From assembly GCA_037447655.1 (NCBI GenBank), contig JBBHKE010001293.1, forward strand, positions 1 to 64,000: a stretch of 64,000 bases of DNA. Direction: 5' to 3'. Positions 10,924 through 23,173 of the stretch are shown in pieces. Position 1 is the stretch's first letter. Every line of letters begins with the position of its first letter. The position numbers were made by a program, and so were the translations under genes. Under the pieces are notes generated by a model. That model was not told where the DNA came from. It saw nothing but the letters and a program-made list of their open reading frames with translations, and did not search any database. The stretch comes from Zygnema cylindricum (lineage: Eukaryota > Streptophyta > Zygnematophyceae > Zygnematales > Zygnemataceae).

Positions 10924-13900
10924 ATGGGCATGCTGTTCAGTTCTCCGTTGGCGGATGGTTCTGCCTCAGCAGCGCCACTTCCAGCGGCTGCTTGTCAAGA
11001 TGTTTTGGACGCTAGCAAAAGACTTCGACTCGTAGATGATGCTCCCATTGTAGATAATCCGGAATCTCAACCGTTGATTCAGCCCTTGATTCCTGGGCTT
11101 CCTGATGAAGTGGCACTTCAGTGTTTGGCCAGAGCTTCAAAATCATGGCAAGCCACAGCCTGCCGCGTGTGCAAGGGATGGAGAGAGGCACTTCTGTCAT
11201 CGGAACTGTCTGAATTGCGAAGGTACTATTTTTCCATAGCTTAGAATGGGAAGGATGGTATATAACCTGAGAATATTACATTTTCCGGATATTTCTAATG
11301 TATCAGGGATAGGTGGATTTAGGTCTTGCTAATGATTTTTGTTCAATATTTTTACTGTTCTTTGCTATTCGTAGTCCATTTTTTTAATGTTATTACTTCA
11401 AAATGTTATCGTTTTTTATTTATTTATGAGCAGGTAATGACATAGGCGACTCATTTCTTTTAAGCGTATCAACTCACTGGCTGTATTAGGATGAAGTCTC
11501 AAATTATACATAGACAAAAAATAACTTTTTCTCTCTCGAGTTGATAACCAGAAATAGTATCTTGGTTTTTGACTTTTAGCTGTTCTCATTAATTTAGGCT
11601 CCCCTCCCCTCCCCTCTTCCCCCCTCCCCTCCCCTCTTCCCCCCGTGTCTCTCCCTCTCCCTCTCCCTCTCCCTTCCCCCTCCCCCTCTCCTTCCCTCTC
11701 GCCGCCATCCCTCCCGCCCTCCCTCCCTCTCCTTCCCTCCCTCCCTCCCTCTCCTTTTCTCCCTCCCTCACTTCCTTCCTCCCTCCCTCACCTCCCTCCC
11801 TTGTGTGTTTGTGTGCTCAGGAACCTCGCATGTACGGAAATGTGGCTTTTTGTCTTATTCCGCGATGAGTCCCAGGTGTTAACATGGAGAGCTTTAGATC
11901 CTATAGAGGGAAAATGGTTTTGTCTGCCGGAAATGCCAAGTATAGTGAGCTCTGCAGGGAGGATTGAAGTCAATGTGAAAAACTCTTGGTGGAATCTCTT
12001 TGCTATAACGAGGTCTCGGTGAGTTTCTTGCATATAGACTTCCGTTTGTTATTTCTAAACAGGTGTCAGTATTTTATTTCTCTGTAAAGACCGTTGAAGG
12101 TGGTTCTCGGTTTTTATAGTTTCGTGGCAAATATGGAGTTCTGCGTGGAGGTTTGGTATTGACACGTCATTTATGGAGGATAGAGTTTTGGTAGGTTGGA
12201 AATGTTGGGATTAAGTATGGTTTTTAAGGTGGTCATTACATTGAAGCTTGCTTATTGTTGTGCAAAAAACGAGATGATTGCCTCTTTATTTTCTCCGGTC
12301 TGCTTTTCATATCCGGGCGATGTAACCGACACGCTCTGAGTCATGGGGGACAAACATCTTAAAGATGAGCCATTTACTTTTGGTACTTTTTCTAGGGTAT
12401 GTCCAAATTTGGGCAGTGACAAGATAATGTGTTTTTTTGGTTGAAGTTTTGAGTTTCTAGTGTTCATAGTGTTTTCAACAATTTGTACAATGCTTAGATA
12501 ATCACATTTGTAGGTACTGGTGATATGCACCTGTATAAATTTATTGTCTTTCCTGTTGAATTTTGTTTGTTTAAAAGTGTCAGTTCGTTTGGGACTTTTA
12601 CACAATTATTTGCACCTTTTCATTTTCATGGCCAATTCAGTCATCACACAGTACACCGTAAGCTGTTATTATTGTCAATAACACTAATTCGGTGCCATTT
12701 TTTGGCCCCTGAACATAAAATAGCATTAATAATACTTGTTTTTTTCTTAAAGCTAATTTGGTAAGCAGTTGAAAATTGTCCACGTCGTTTAGACTTAGCG
12801 TACAATTATTTACACTATAGTGAACCCACGCTATATATTCCTTAACGCTCATAACAATTCATGTAATTCATGGACTCCGGTGATCTTGTGTGTTTAAGAC
12901 CGAGTCATTCTTCAAAGTTTTATGAAATAGCAATTAGTATGCTATTAGTTTGTTTACGTCCAATGTGCAGCTTCTCAGTAAACATGTAGTGTCAGAGTAA
13001 CAGATAGATAAGTGCATTGTATAGAAGTATAACTAAGAGTCGAGAGGATCATTGCCATAAAAGTTGTTCTTTGGGCCTAAATTTTGGTCTTTCAAATATT
13101 GCAGAGGCCTGCCAAACAATCCTTTGGAAGCGTTGCCCTTCTGCGGCTGTTCCGCGGCTTCTCTCAATGGCATTCTCTATGTCATTGGAGGGTTTGTTCA
13201 AGAGAAGGCTATTTCTCGAGTCCTCCAGTATGACCCTCATTTAAACCAGTGGAGCGAGGGGCCTCCTCTAGAGATACCTCGTGGGTATTGTAAAACCGGT
13301 GTAATAGACGGCAAGTTATATGTGGTAGGAGGAGTATGTATGGAGGAGGGTGGAATTGAGCCTTTGGCGAGTGCGGAAGTGTTGGATCCTGTGGTTGGCT
13401 CGTGGCGAAGATTAGCCGATATGAAGTTTTCAAGAGCTCCGGTAAGTCGTCGGTATTCGCCGTTAAAAGGGTTACTATTTAATTTCTTTGTTTATGTTCT
13501 ATATTCGGTGAAGCCTCTATTTAGCAATGGCTTAACTTTTAAACTGATTAAAACTGAAGCGTATCATTGTTGTTTTTTTGTTTTGCTGTTTTTGTTGTTT
13601 TTTTTTTTCGTTTTCGCCAGCCTCTTCCAGCTGCATTTTTGGAAGAAGTCCTTCGTCCTACGGCCACAGGGCTCGCAGTTTTGGATGGTTGCCTTTGTGT
13701 CACTCAGAGCTTGTACCATTGGCCGTTTTTTATCGACATTGGAGGAGAAATTTACAACCCTAAAACAGATGCATGGACAGAGATGCCTCAGGTTTGTCAG
13801 CTTTAGAAGTTTAAAAAAAAAATAAAAATAAAAATCTTATCATGATTCCCGCGACCGATGATTTTTATCAAGGACCTGAAAAATCCGATTATCGATTGTC

Positions 13901-14961
13901 GTATATTTTCTACCGATATGAAGACCTAGTGACAACCTCTTGATGGACATGGTTGTATATGGTTCATGTTTTGGTCCTTGCAAAATAGACATCAAAAGTG
14001 ATGCGATCTCTGAGATCTTACATTAACTTGGGCATCTTTTTAGCATCTTTCGTCACATCTTTGTGAATTAGTTGATTTGCTCTGATGATTTCTAGCCTTA
14101 AATTGGGACCCCTAGAAAATGTGAAAACCTTAACCCTCAAGACGTTTAACCCTTTGTTTTGGTTGTACAAACAGGGTATGGGCGAAGGCTGGCCTGTAAG
14201 ACAGGGAGGTTCGAAAATGTGTGTAGTGATCGCTAATAGAGTGTATGGGCTCGATCCTAGTGGGAGTCGAGGAGCTTTGGTTCGAAGTTACGACAAGGAA
14301 ATGGACGCTTGGAAAAGGCTGGCTTTGGCTCCTCTACCACTTGGAGGTGGGGGAGAGGAAGCCCCTTTTCTACTGGCATGTGTAAGGGGAAAGTTGTACG
14401 CACTCGTGAAGGTAAAAAACCAATTCAATTAGTTATAAGGTAGTACTTTGGAGCCAAATGTTATAGACAGCAAACAAATGGTGAAAGGAAAGTGTCAAGG
14501 TAGTCAAAGGCATGAGTGATTATAATATAGTTCAAATGTGCCGAAACATTTGGAAACACTATATGTGGTAACTGCATACTGTAGGCGTACTATCGGTATA
14601 CTATGTGTATAGTATGGGTTCACCGCATATAATGTTTCTATTTTTTTTCGCACATTTGAACTATATGGATTATAGTTCTTAGGTTGTGAAACCTGATTTT
14701 CAACTTTTAACTTCTATTTTTGTGATTATTTGCAGGCTGGGCAAGGTTTGTTGTCGTGTCATCAGAACTTACCTATTTCCAAATTTATTTTTTTCTTCTT
14801 TTTTACAGGATGCTGCGAGGTTTATAGTGGTGTCATCTGCTGACGTGGCAAAACTAGCCGGTGCCAGGTGGCTCGATGGGGAGGAGGATTTGTGGCAACA
14901 GGAGTCCCGCTGTCGGTTTGGCCGTAGTGAGCTCGTGGCATGTGAAGTAGTCGATTTCTAG
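10924..14961 (+). CDS. F-box/kelch-repeat protein
   Basis: Predicted substrate receptor of an SCF (SKP1-cullin-F-box) E3 ubiquitin ligase. Six exons join with GT-AG introns: 10924-11222, 11821-12018, 13105-13441, 13621-13791, 14175-14411 and 14809-14961, giving 464 residues. The F-box is at about residues 55-100 (LIPGLPDEVALQCLARA ... CRVCKGWREAL). The next segment has the plant-type EMWLFVLFRDE ... WRALDPIEGKW ... LPEMP string. Kelch units follow at about 180-280 (LNGILYVIGG, DGKLYVVGG with doubled Gly) and more weakly to about 420 (VYGLDP, GKLYALV). This matches land-plant F-box/kelch proteins in the At1g22040/At1g74510 style, though I cannot name an orthologue. The start was chosen because it is the first in-frame ATG of unit 3 with a strong context; an in-frame GTG and no ATG lie upstream. 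The stop is TAG. No defect is seen. Confidence 0.85.
11598..11800 (+). repeat. C/T simple-sequence tract in F-box intron 1
   Basis: About 200 bases of almost pure pyrimidine on this strand (CCCTCC, TCTCCC, CCTTCC units) end 20 bases before the acceptor of exon 2. It acts as an extreme polypyrimidine tract, and is liable to length change. The reverse strand gives a spurious Glu/Arg/Gly open frame. Confidence 0.9.
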
Positions 14962-17361
14962 TCGAGTTCTTTCCTCTTTCTTCTTCAATTTCTTCTTACT
15001 TTCTTCTTCGGTTTCTCATTGCTGACAACTGCCAAGCAAGCTCTATTCAAGTACGAATTGTACATTGCAGTTTTATCTTTTACTTGGCAGTTTGTTGAGG
15101 GATGGAGAATTGAGGTTTTGGAGTTACCTAAAGGAACATCATTGTATGTTTCACTAGTTGTTGGGCAAAATGTAATGTATTAACCGTTGGGGCTTACGAG
15201 TTTGTTTAGCAGATCGAGTCTGGTACCAGTGAGAACTTTTTTTTACAAAGAAACTGCTGTTGTAGGAAATTCTATTCGACAAGTTTTTTTTTTTTTCCAC
15301 AGGTTTTTTTTGTAACCAAGGAGCATCCTGCTGAAGTGAGCGGGTTTTCTTTATTTGTAAATAGCGCCACTTTAATATGAAAAAAAAAAAAATCTCTTCT
15401 ACAGTGTTTTGTGTTTTGGCTTTTGGCTTTTTTGTTCAGACAAGAAAAGATGGAAAGATGATGGTGAGGATTATGAATGATGACAAGGAATAATAGTGAT
15501 GGATGAGGGTGAATGATGACAACAATGTCTATACTGACAATGCGCAGTAAAAAGCATTAACAACAATCAGCGTGGAAAACCGTTTCCAGCATTTAGTGTG
15601 GTGTGGGTGTGATAGGTGGATAGAATCCGGTATGGAAAAACAGGGAAACGGGGAAACAATAGAGGTATTAAAGTAATGTGTTTACTACTTCAGATGGTAT
15701 TAAAAAAATGTCTTCCAAAACTGGATTAAACGAGAAGCTGTGGTTAGAGAACAGAGTTGGCACGTAAGGTATGATAATATGCTTTATTTTAAAAGGCGAG
15801 AATTTGAACTATTTGAACTCTAAGCTGAAGTTCACCCCGTAAATGCTCGGTGAAGCCCACTGATGGGCTTCAATCAAATTATTTTTTGCAACAGCAGGCC
15901 ATGCAATAGGAGCCTGTGGCCATTCTAAATATAAAGACAAAACTGACTAATAAAAGCCCTGAGGAAAAGGAGACCTCCTAGATCCCTCTCCAAATGAATG
16001 TCGACTGCCCAAGCAACCAAGGAACTCGACCGAAGACTGAAATAAAGTCATCCATAACAATTTATCGCACATCACTGATATGTCAGGTAAGACTTTCTAA
16101 AGAAACGTACGATGGTAAATCGTCTTGAATACATGTGAATAAACAAAAAAAAAAGGGGAAACTGAAAGACCGAACGCGGGTGGAAGCAAACAAAACAAAA
16201 ACATGTCGAAAGAAAGAAAGAAAGAAACTAACACACGAACAAGGAAAGCTGACAAAGGACATGGAAAGGGACAACAAGCACAAAACAGCAACAAAATAGC
16301 GTAGTCAATACAAACACTACCTAACTGGACTTCAACATAGTTAAAACAAAAAAAAAAAACAACCCCAAATTGCACTAGACTCGGCGGAGCATGCTGAGGG
16401 AGTTCCGGAAAACATCGCCAATCCATAAAGCATTAGCAGCTCGAAGGAAGATAGAAGCTTGCATTCGTTATGGAGCCACTAATAAACTCTCACAATAAAA
16501 AGAAAAAAAGGACAGAGGCAGGAGAGCTACTAGGGCCTCCTCTCGAAAACAGTGTGAGAAAGCTCCCATCCTTCTCCGGTGCCCTATTGCGGTAAAGGAT
16601 AGGTGACCTTCTATATTGAAGTGTTTCGTCGAGCTTGGGAGGTTTATGTGGCCCTTTTAGTGGTTGTGAACTAAGTTGTGGGAGTGAGTTAGGTAGTATC
16701 TTTTAGAGTGCTCTGTTTTGTTGTTGGTTTTGTGCTCTTTAATTTTCTACATCCTTTGTTAGTTTGCCCATTTTCTCCTTCTAGTTTATTTCAATAATTT
16801 TCGATTTCGTTTATTAATTTTGGTGTTCACTTTTTTCAGGTTTTTTGTTTCCTTTGTTCCCACGCATGCAGATGGTTCACCATTGGGCTTTCTTTAACCA
16901 GCTCATGTTTTTTTTTCTACCCGTTGTTTTGCGCCACGTCAACTCACCACAGCTCTTCAGGTAAGGCTCTGACTCACTCATTCGCCCTTGGATCCTTTGT
17001 ATTCTTGTGAGACAGTCACTAGAGCCCGACTGTGTTTCTGCTTCGAGGCTCCCGTGAGGACGACATGATTCGTGGAAACGAGGTGGTTATTATGTTCGAT
17101 TGCCACGTGTCATTCCTTCAAGCCTCATTCGTAACGTACTCTTGATGTTGTCCATGGTGTCTTTAAAGTCATTATTTCGTCCACTGCTGCCTGCCATTTT
17201 TTAGAGACACATTTTTTTTGTGGAATCCAAAGTCTAGTATTGTGCATGCAGCTCGAAACGCAGGCTCAGTTCAGCCACCTCGGGATCTTATCTACATTTA
17301 CTCGGCTCTCATAGTATGGTCTCTTATTTTCTCTTGAACGTCGGCTGTGTCCTTCAGCACG
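14962..17361. other. F-box 3' UTR then spacer, no gene seen
   Basis: The first 400 bases, T-rich with homopolymer runs, are presumably 3' UTR. After that I find only a GAAA microsatellite (about 16,200-16,227) and no coding frame or element that I recognise. Confidence 0.4.
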
Positions 17362-17399
17362 ATGTTTGATCCCACGTGGGAGAATTTATTGAAGGCACG

Positions 17400-18010
17400 C
17401 GACACTGTTCACGATACTATTGCGGCTATGAGTGTGGGTATTCTGTTTGTGGGAGGTTTTACGTGCTACTCCATCGCCGCGAATTTATATTGTTTTGCTC
17501 GATGGTGACGGTCGTATTTTTGGGGACATTGTTTTGGCGAACATCGGTTTTACCTCGGTCGTAGAAGTTCGCCAGACCTCTCAACATGTTGGAATAGCCG
17601 CGCATGAAACTTCATGGAAGAAGAAGCTCCGCGCCATCATGTTATTGATGGTTTTATTTCGATGGGGGTCGAGATATTTGGTTGTTTATGAATTGCTTTT
17701 GGGAAACAAAGCAGACTAAGCAACGCTAACAAAAAAAAACCACGAGGACGGATTAAAGCCCCTCTAGATCAACGTCGGCCAAGAGTATGGGGAAATCATG
17801 TAAACCAACACTCGAACAACTAACTTTCTCGACCACCCTGAGAATCAAAAGGCCCATAGCATTAAAGCACTCATCATCATAATTTTTTCTTAAAACCGTC
17901 ATGCGAGCCCACTCGAAAATGTTTGCCAAAACAATGTATCAAAAAATAATACTGTGGTCATCAAGCAAAACAATATCAATGCACTACAAAGATGTTTTGA
18001 TATGAAACCC
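17400..18010. repeat. Diverged inverted repeat, possible unknown element
   Basis: About 17,410-17,640 on plus and about 17,800-18,010 on minus are related: both contain ATATTGTTTTGCT and ACATTGTTTTGGC in the same order and spacing, with roughly three quarters identity across the best 58 bases. The plus copy starts with a 49-codon ORF at 17,362-17,511 with a hydrophobic centre and continues open in another frame to 17,719. I recognise no family. Confidence 0.35.
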
Positions 18011-18020
18011 TAGGTCAAAA

Positions 18021-18891
18021 CGTTAATCCGTCTGACAAACACTAGTCCCAACGATGTTGTAAATAATTTCGTGTTATGCTAAAGGACACAATTGCACAAG
18101 CAAACTAGAGATTTGAGTAAGCCATGGAGCAAGCCAACCAAAAATCAACTACTAAGGAGAGAGAAAGCGGGAAATGGGGTTGGCCATTAACGGATCAGGG
18201 CACCACAAGAGGCTTAGATCAATTTATGGTGAGAACCTTCTTGTTAGTTACTTATTAGACACAAGTAGTAGGGCGCGTAGTTCGTCTTAAGTCAGGGGAA
18301 AAAAAGAAAAGGTCACCTCTAAAAGTGATCGGTATAAAAGGAAAATATTGTCTGAAACAATAAAGGTGACGAGGAGCAAGAATGGGAGTAACCCTGCTCA
18401 AAAAATTAAACCCAACCGACATATGCGAGAGGATACTTTAGCACTTGTCACAAGAACAATTTCGCAATCAAAGGCTTGCAACCAATGAAAGGTGGAGAAT
18501 ATCCCTTAGGCGAAAATCGAAGGCGAACACATATGCTACCTAAGGTAGTCGTGGGAGGGGATACGTGGATGAGGTATCGAATACAATGTATGTCACTGCT
18601 CGTCAAAAGAGCAAACGCTACATGAGGGTCACAAAGCTTGAAAAGGTCTTCCGCATGGAAAAAAATATTATAAACAACACAAATAATAAGTTAGGTCGCA
18701 ACCCATGCCCATGGGATAACGTTACACGGAAGCCTTATGGGGATTGAGAGATTATAAATCATGAGGGGGAGTGTAAGATGGAGGGACAATACGATCCCAA
18801 ATACTAGAACCAAGGGCGTATAAGAGAGAAAAACTAGGCATGAGGTAGAAGAAGACAATGTCTTTCAAAAAGAGCGAGAGGTGGAGACCAT
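18021..18891. other. Spacer, no gene seen
   Basis: No convincing coding region, RNA gene or retroelement end is seen. This may be decayed transposon DNA bordering the element block that follows. Confidence 0.35.
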
Positions 18892-19799
18892 GTAATTCCG
18901 TGACCTTCATTGGCCCACAAAGTATCCAACTAATATCAAGCCATAGGATAAATTTTTCCCTTTCGACTTTCACATCAAATAAAAAGTACACGGTCAGACA
19001 AGATTTATGACCAACCTCATCATTGTGAGGGCCCAATTCCCCTAAGTCATACGCAAAAGGAATCACTGAATTTGCCCCCCTAAACAATAAGTTATAAGTG
19101 GCCAAAGATAGCCTATTTATACAAAAGGTCACATGGAGAGAGGCGTCTCAAAAAAATACTAAGTCCCTAAACCTCACTCACAACTACCTAAACCCTAGAC
19201 CAATAAGATGACTGTATAGTACAAGAAGGTATAGTGGCCGATGTACTTCTTGTACCACTATTGTACAACATGGCTTTATGGTTCACACCTGTTGGCTTGG
19301 GAGCCATGGTTCCTCCTCCCGTCTTCTCAAGTGGCCAATGATACACTGCCGCGTGGCATCGCGTGATATTATCCCCAATAGCCGCCAAAAGTTCATTCCA
19401 GGTTGGCGGCTGAAATGACGACCGTCCGATCGCGTTAATTAATAAGGTCGCATCTGCGTCTGCGCGTTTCACCAATTTATATGTACAACTTCGTCCGTTC
19501 GTTAAGTTAAATTAATTAATCCCCGCGGTACTGTTTAAGTAACTATCACGCCCTGCTGCATGTAACAATTCTTCTACGACTTGGCGGATAAGGCGGACAA
19601 CTACTTTGACCGGCGGTGACTGTGTACGACAAGGGTCAAATTCTGGTCTAGTCATATATCTTTTTGTCAAAGGTCTGTCAGTTATATGTCTCTTTAGCTG
19701 CCAGGAGGCAGCCATGGCAACCTAAGTCTCACTGACTACAACAAGTATATAAACTTAGAGTGGTGGCTAGGACAAGCAACTAGGAAATACATGTCAACA
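18892..19799 (-). repeat. Copia-V type LTR, minus orientation
   Basis: The plus-strand left edge TGTAATTCCGTGACCTTCAT mirrors the inner end of the plus Copia-V LTR (ATGGAGGTCACTGAATTGG at 21,136). The right edge CAACA|CTCCCG at 19,799 is the LTR start next to a polypurine tract, as in Copia-I. It is about 0.9 kb and diverged from Copia-I. Confidence 0.6.
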
Positions 19800-20422
19800 C
19801 TCCCGTTTTTTTCTAGTCTTGTTTTTGTTTTAGGCCATGTTTCTTTCCGCAAAATATCAGTTTCGGGGATGGGATAGGTTTTGTCATCATATTTGCTTTT
19901 ATTCACAGCCTTTTCCCAAATAAAGCTCCGTCTGACATCCATATGCTTTGCCTTAAATTGATGGTTGGGATTTGCTGCAATGGTAATTACAGCCTGATTA
20001 TCACATAACATACTTTGCACACCACTTTTCATAAAACTAAGCTCTTGGAGTAAGGATTTCACCGACATTAATTCCATTACAACTTAGTACGAGGCCATGG
20101 TCTCACCCTCCATTGTGGACTGTGCAACAACCTTTTGTTGCTTGTTGCTCCATCATCAAGCCCCATTCCCAATATACAACGCATACCCAGATGTACACCT
20201 CCTCATTGGAGCATCCCCATAATGGCATCACTCCAAGCATCACTCCAAGTGGTGATGTCAATATTGTCCCCTCCCAAATGCAACCATAAATCTCTCGTCC
20301 CTATCACCTACCTCATTACCCTCTCGGCTGCTTCCCAATCTCTTTTCCTACGATCATTGAAACTCTTATTTAATATTCCTATTGTTGTCGCTATCTCGGG
20401 CCGGATATTTTTTATAAAATAG
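19800..20422 (-). pseudogene. Copia RNase H fragment
   Basis: Minus-strand translation gives the end of copia RNase H: MWxKSLLQEL, CDNQAVITIAANP, HQFKAKHMDVR, followed by a decayed tail. It also contains the upstream part (DGACW, STMEGE, GCSNEEVHLG-like blocks) in several frames to about 20,420, where it is cut. The upstream RT is absent, so only the 3' end of a copia element is left, joined at 20,42x to the plus-strand Copia-V LTR. Confidence 0.7.
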
Positions 20423-20429
20423 ATCAAAT

Positions 20430-21155
20430 TAATGACAACCGGTCAATACGGAATGTTTTTCATAATTTCTCTTTCCTAACATAGATTCAGGTAAAAACTT
20501 GTTGTCGCACAAATACTCGTATGGACCGCACGGAATTGAGTGGTGCGAACACTAAATTTCAACGGCACAAAACAAAAGTCGGTTAACATCTAACGACTCG
20601 CATCCGAACTGCCATTGTGGAATGGTAGCTTTGGTTGTTTGCGGTCGTCACATCACCAAACGCCACGTGGCGCCCTATTAGTCATTTACAAAATTTAGGG
20701 GAAACTTAGAGCAAGTCCAAAGGTGACGTGTCTCCCCTCCATGGCTATGTCGTACAGCGACCGTACATGAAGTACATCGGCAATGGTAACTTTCTATACC
20801 GTACAGTTTATTAATTTGGACCGTGTACAGTTTTTTGATTAGGCCCGTAAATGAATACTAGAGGGTTCAAAGAGGGATTTGGGACTTAGAGATTTTGGTT
20901 AGTAGCAGCCTCTCCCAGAGTGCTTATATAAATATTGGCATCTTTGCCACTTGATAATTAATCGCCTGGTTTGGCGTTTTGAGCACTTTTTTTGCATTGG
21001 GGTCAAAAAGACTAACATTCACGAGGTGAAGGTAGTCAAAGTCATTGCCTGCCAAGGTGGCACTTGTTTTAAGAGAAAGGGAGGCATTTAAAATTATCCA
21101 AGAGGCTTTAAGCAAGCTGCATATTGTATGAATCAATGGAGGTCACTGAATTGGA
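20430..21155 (+). repeat. Copia-V 5' LTR, partial
   Basis: Similarity to the Copia-I LTR is visible from the GCTATGTCGTACAGCG block (20,741) through the CTGCCAAGGTGGCA block (21,048) to the inner end near 21,155, where the primer-site region follows. The outer edge is missing or too diverged to place. Confidence 0.5.
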
Positions 21156-22172
21156 AGTTAACGACCCACCCTCTAGGATACCCATCTTCGATGAAATAGG
21201 GTTTATCTACTAGAACAAGATGACGAGGGGAGCACTTCTTGGAAAAAGATTATAGGGTATTGTGAGTGGATGTGTGGCGTGACCATCCACACCATTGGGA
21301 GCCCCACAGAGATTTGGAAGACTGTGATTCTCAGCAGGACACGGGTAGTCAAAAAATGAGGATGATAAAGGAGAGAGTAGCGTCTTTGATAGAGGAAAGG
21401 AAAAGGAGAAGCTAACACCAGTGACTTAGGGATCGGCACCTAAAGTGGTACTGGTGGAAGTGATGCCTAAACCCGAGGAGAACGACAGTAATGTCTAGGA
21501 CTTCAATAACTCTATCGCATGTCACTTCATTTTCAGTCACCTTTTTTAGAAAGAGGCCACACCTCATCTTAATGTAGAAAGAGCAGCCGACCTGTGAGGG
21601 CACTAGAAGACATTTATAGAAGTGGCATAATTGAGGAACAAGAACGTGCAAAAAATTTTGATATTTGTTTATAAATGAGAGAAAATGCTTGACTTTTGTT
21701 ATGATTTAGCTGGTTTGTTTGTGGAGTTGAAAATGCTCGAAAGGTAGAATCTTAAAATGAGAGAGTGAATACCTTGTTGATGAAGCTCCGAGGAAGTATG
21801 ACAATATTGTCAACATGGTTCAGGATATGCTGAACAGCTGGTGGATTTAGAACACAGTGGTTAGAATGATCTCTATTAGAGAGAACACCATTAAGCTTCG
21901 GAGCGGAGGAAAGGGTGGTCAAGCCTTGGCCGACGGAACGAATTCGAGAGATCAAGAGAACAAGAAACCTTATGGGAGTTTTGGTGGAGGAGGGAATTTT
22001 TCCAAGAAATCAGGTCACTACATGGCGGAGTGCACGAAGCTGACGGAGTTGAGGCTCAAGTAGAACCAATGTAGTGGACCTTGTGAAAAGATCAATGCAC
22101 TTGTGACCACACATGCAAATTGGGGAGTTCACAGAAGAGGAGACCTCGGACAAAGAGGACGCAGAGCTTCTT
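21136..22172 (+). pseudogene. Copia-V gag, 5' part
   Basis: The frame opens with ATG at 21,136 inside the LTR and reads MEVTELEVNDPPSRIPIF, parallel to the Copia-I start. Gag blocks recur further on in broken frames: KMLDFCYDLAGLFVEL (about 21,680), VRMISIRENTIKL (21,857) and a zinc-knuckle end GHYMAECTKLTELRLK (near 22,010). More than ten stops and shifts show it is dead. It is cut at 22,172 by Copia-III and its protease continues at 62,150. Confidence 0.75.
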
Positions 22173-23173
22173 TGTTGGATTTAAAGGTTTGTCCTCAGTA
22201 GATAGGACCGTGAGGAGAAGTTTAGTACTTAAAATATTTTTGGTCAAAGTAAATTGTAATACTTACCTTTATTAGTGTAACAGTAGCAGAAAGACAATAA
22301 AAGTGTATTGTACTTCTACAAGGACACGTGTCGGCATCTGGCCTGTGCAAGTATTTCGAAACGGGCGCTGACAATTACTTACACGTGTTGATCATCGAAC
22401 GAGCGGATTCTCAAGATCGGATGGACGGAGTCGAAAGTGGACATCTGAGAAAATATTTTGTACAGAAGTAAAGATGGAATGTTGATACGAATCGAGTCGA
22501 CGGCCACGATTCGAGCGGGGACCACAAGTGACAAAGCACACTGTACATCTCAAGTGCTCCAAACTTAAAGACCACAGTCAAGTGGACTTTTATGACAACA
22601 ACATTATTTGTACCGACTCTATTTTGTAAATATATGAAACACACTTAGTTGTAGTTTAGCGGATTATGAAATAGTGTTTCACTATTTAGATTACGGTAAT
22701 TAACAAATAAGGTTTTGGAATTACTATAGGTACAGTGACGTACACTTTAGGTACCATGTCATATCAAAATACAGTATTACAGTGACAAGTGTTAACATCT
22801 GATTAGTTGTTAAGCAGTAGACACTCACTCAATGCATAAAAGTTTAGGACTTAGACAAATTCTGGTATCAAGTTTTGGGAATATAGAAATCTAAAGGGCA
22901 GTTTTTGGGAAACTTGCAGGATCGATATCTTATGGTTTACTAAACCATTTACACTGTAACTTTGGGAGTTCACAGTGTGTATGGTGATTTATCTTTGTGT
23001 TGAATTTGGTTGTATTTGGAATTGTGAGTCTGATTCAGTGGTGATTAGAAAACTGTTGTTTGATAGGATACTTGTTAGCTTTTGCTGAGAATCATGTCAA
23101 CTTCTACAACAAGTGCTGCAGCTCCACCTCTGCCAGTAGTCATACAACAACTGCCAATAGTCATACAACAACT
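22173..23173 (+). repeat. Copia-III 5' LTR
   Basis: Pairs with 61,192-62,149. It begins TGTTGGATTTAAAG and ends just before the primer site at 23,174. The last 80 bases are coding (see gag). Compared with the 3' LTR it carries a 21-base in-frame duplication (CCAATAGTCATACAACAACT plus G) immediately before the primer site. Confidence 0.85.

Larger units (their letters stand above)
10503..11080 (+). repeat. Triplicated 5' end of the F-box gene, unit about 180 bp
   Basis: Three direct repeats start near 10,503, 10,690 and 10,871. Each contains a TTCCAGGAAG-type stretch, the same GCAGCCATGGGCATG start context, a GCGCCACTTCC block and a GATAATCCGGAATCTC block. Units 1 and 2 lack the segment between the last two blocks that is coding in unit 3, and each ends in TTTTGGAATTTGG. 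Only unit 3 continues into the F-box exon. Confidence 0.85.

Noticed and set aside
11589-11771. Reverse-strand Glu/Gly/Arg-rich ORF
   Set aside because: It is the complement of the intron pyrimidine tract.
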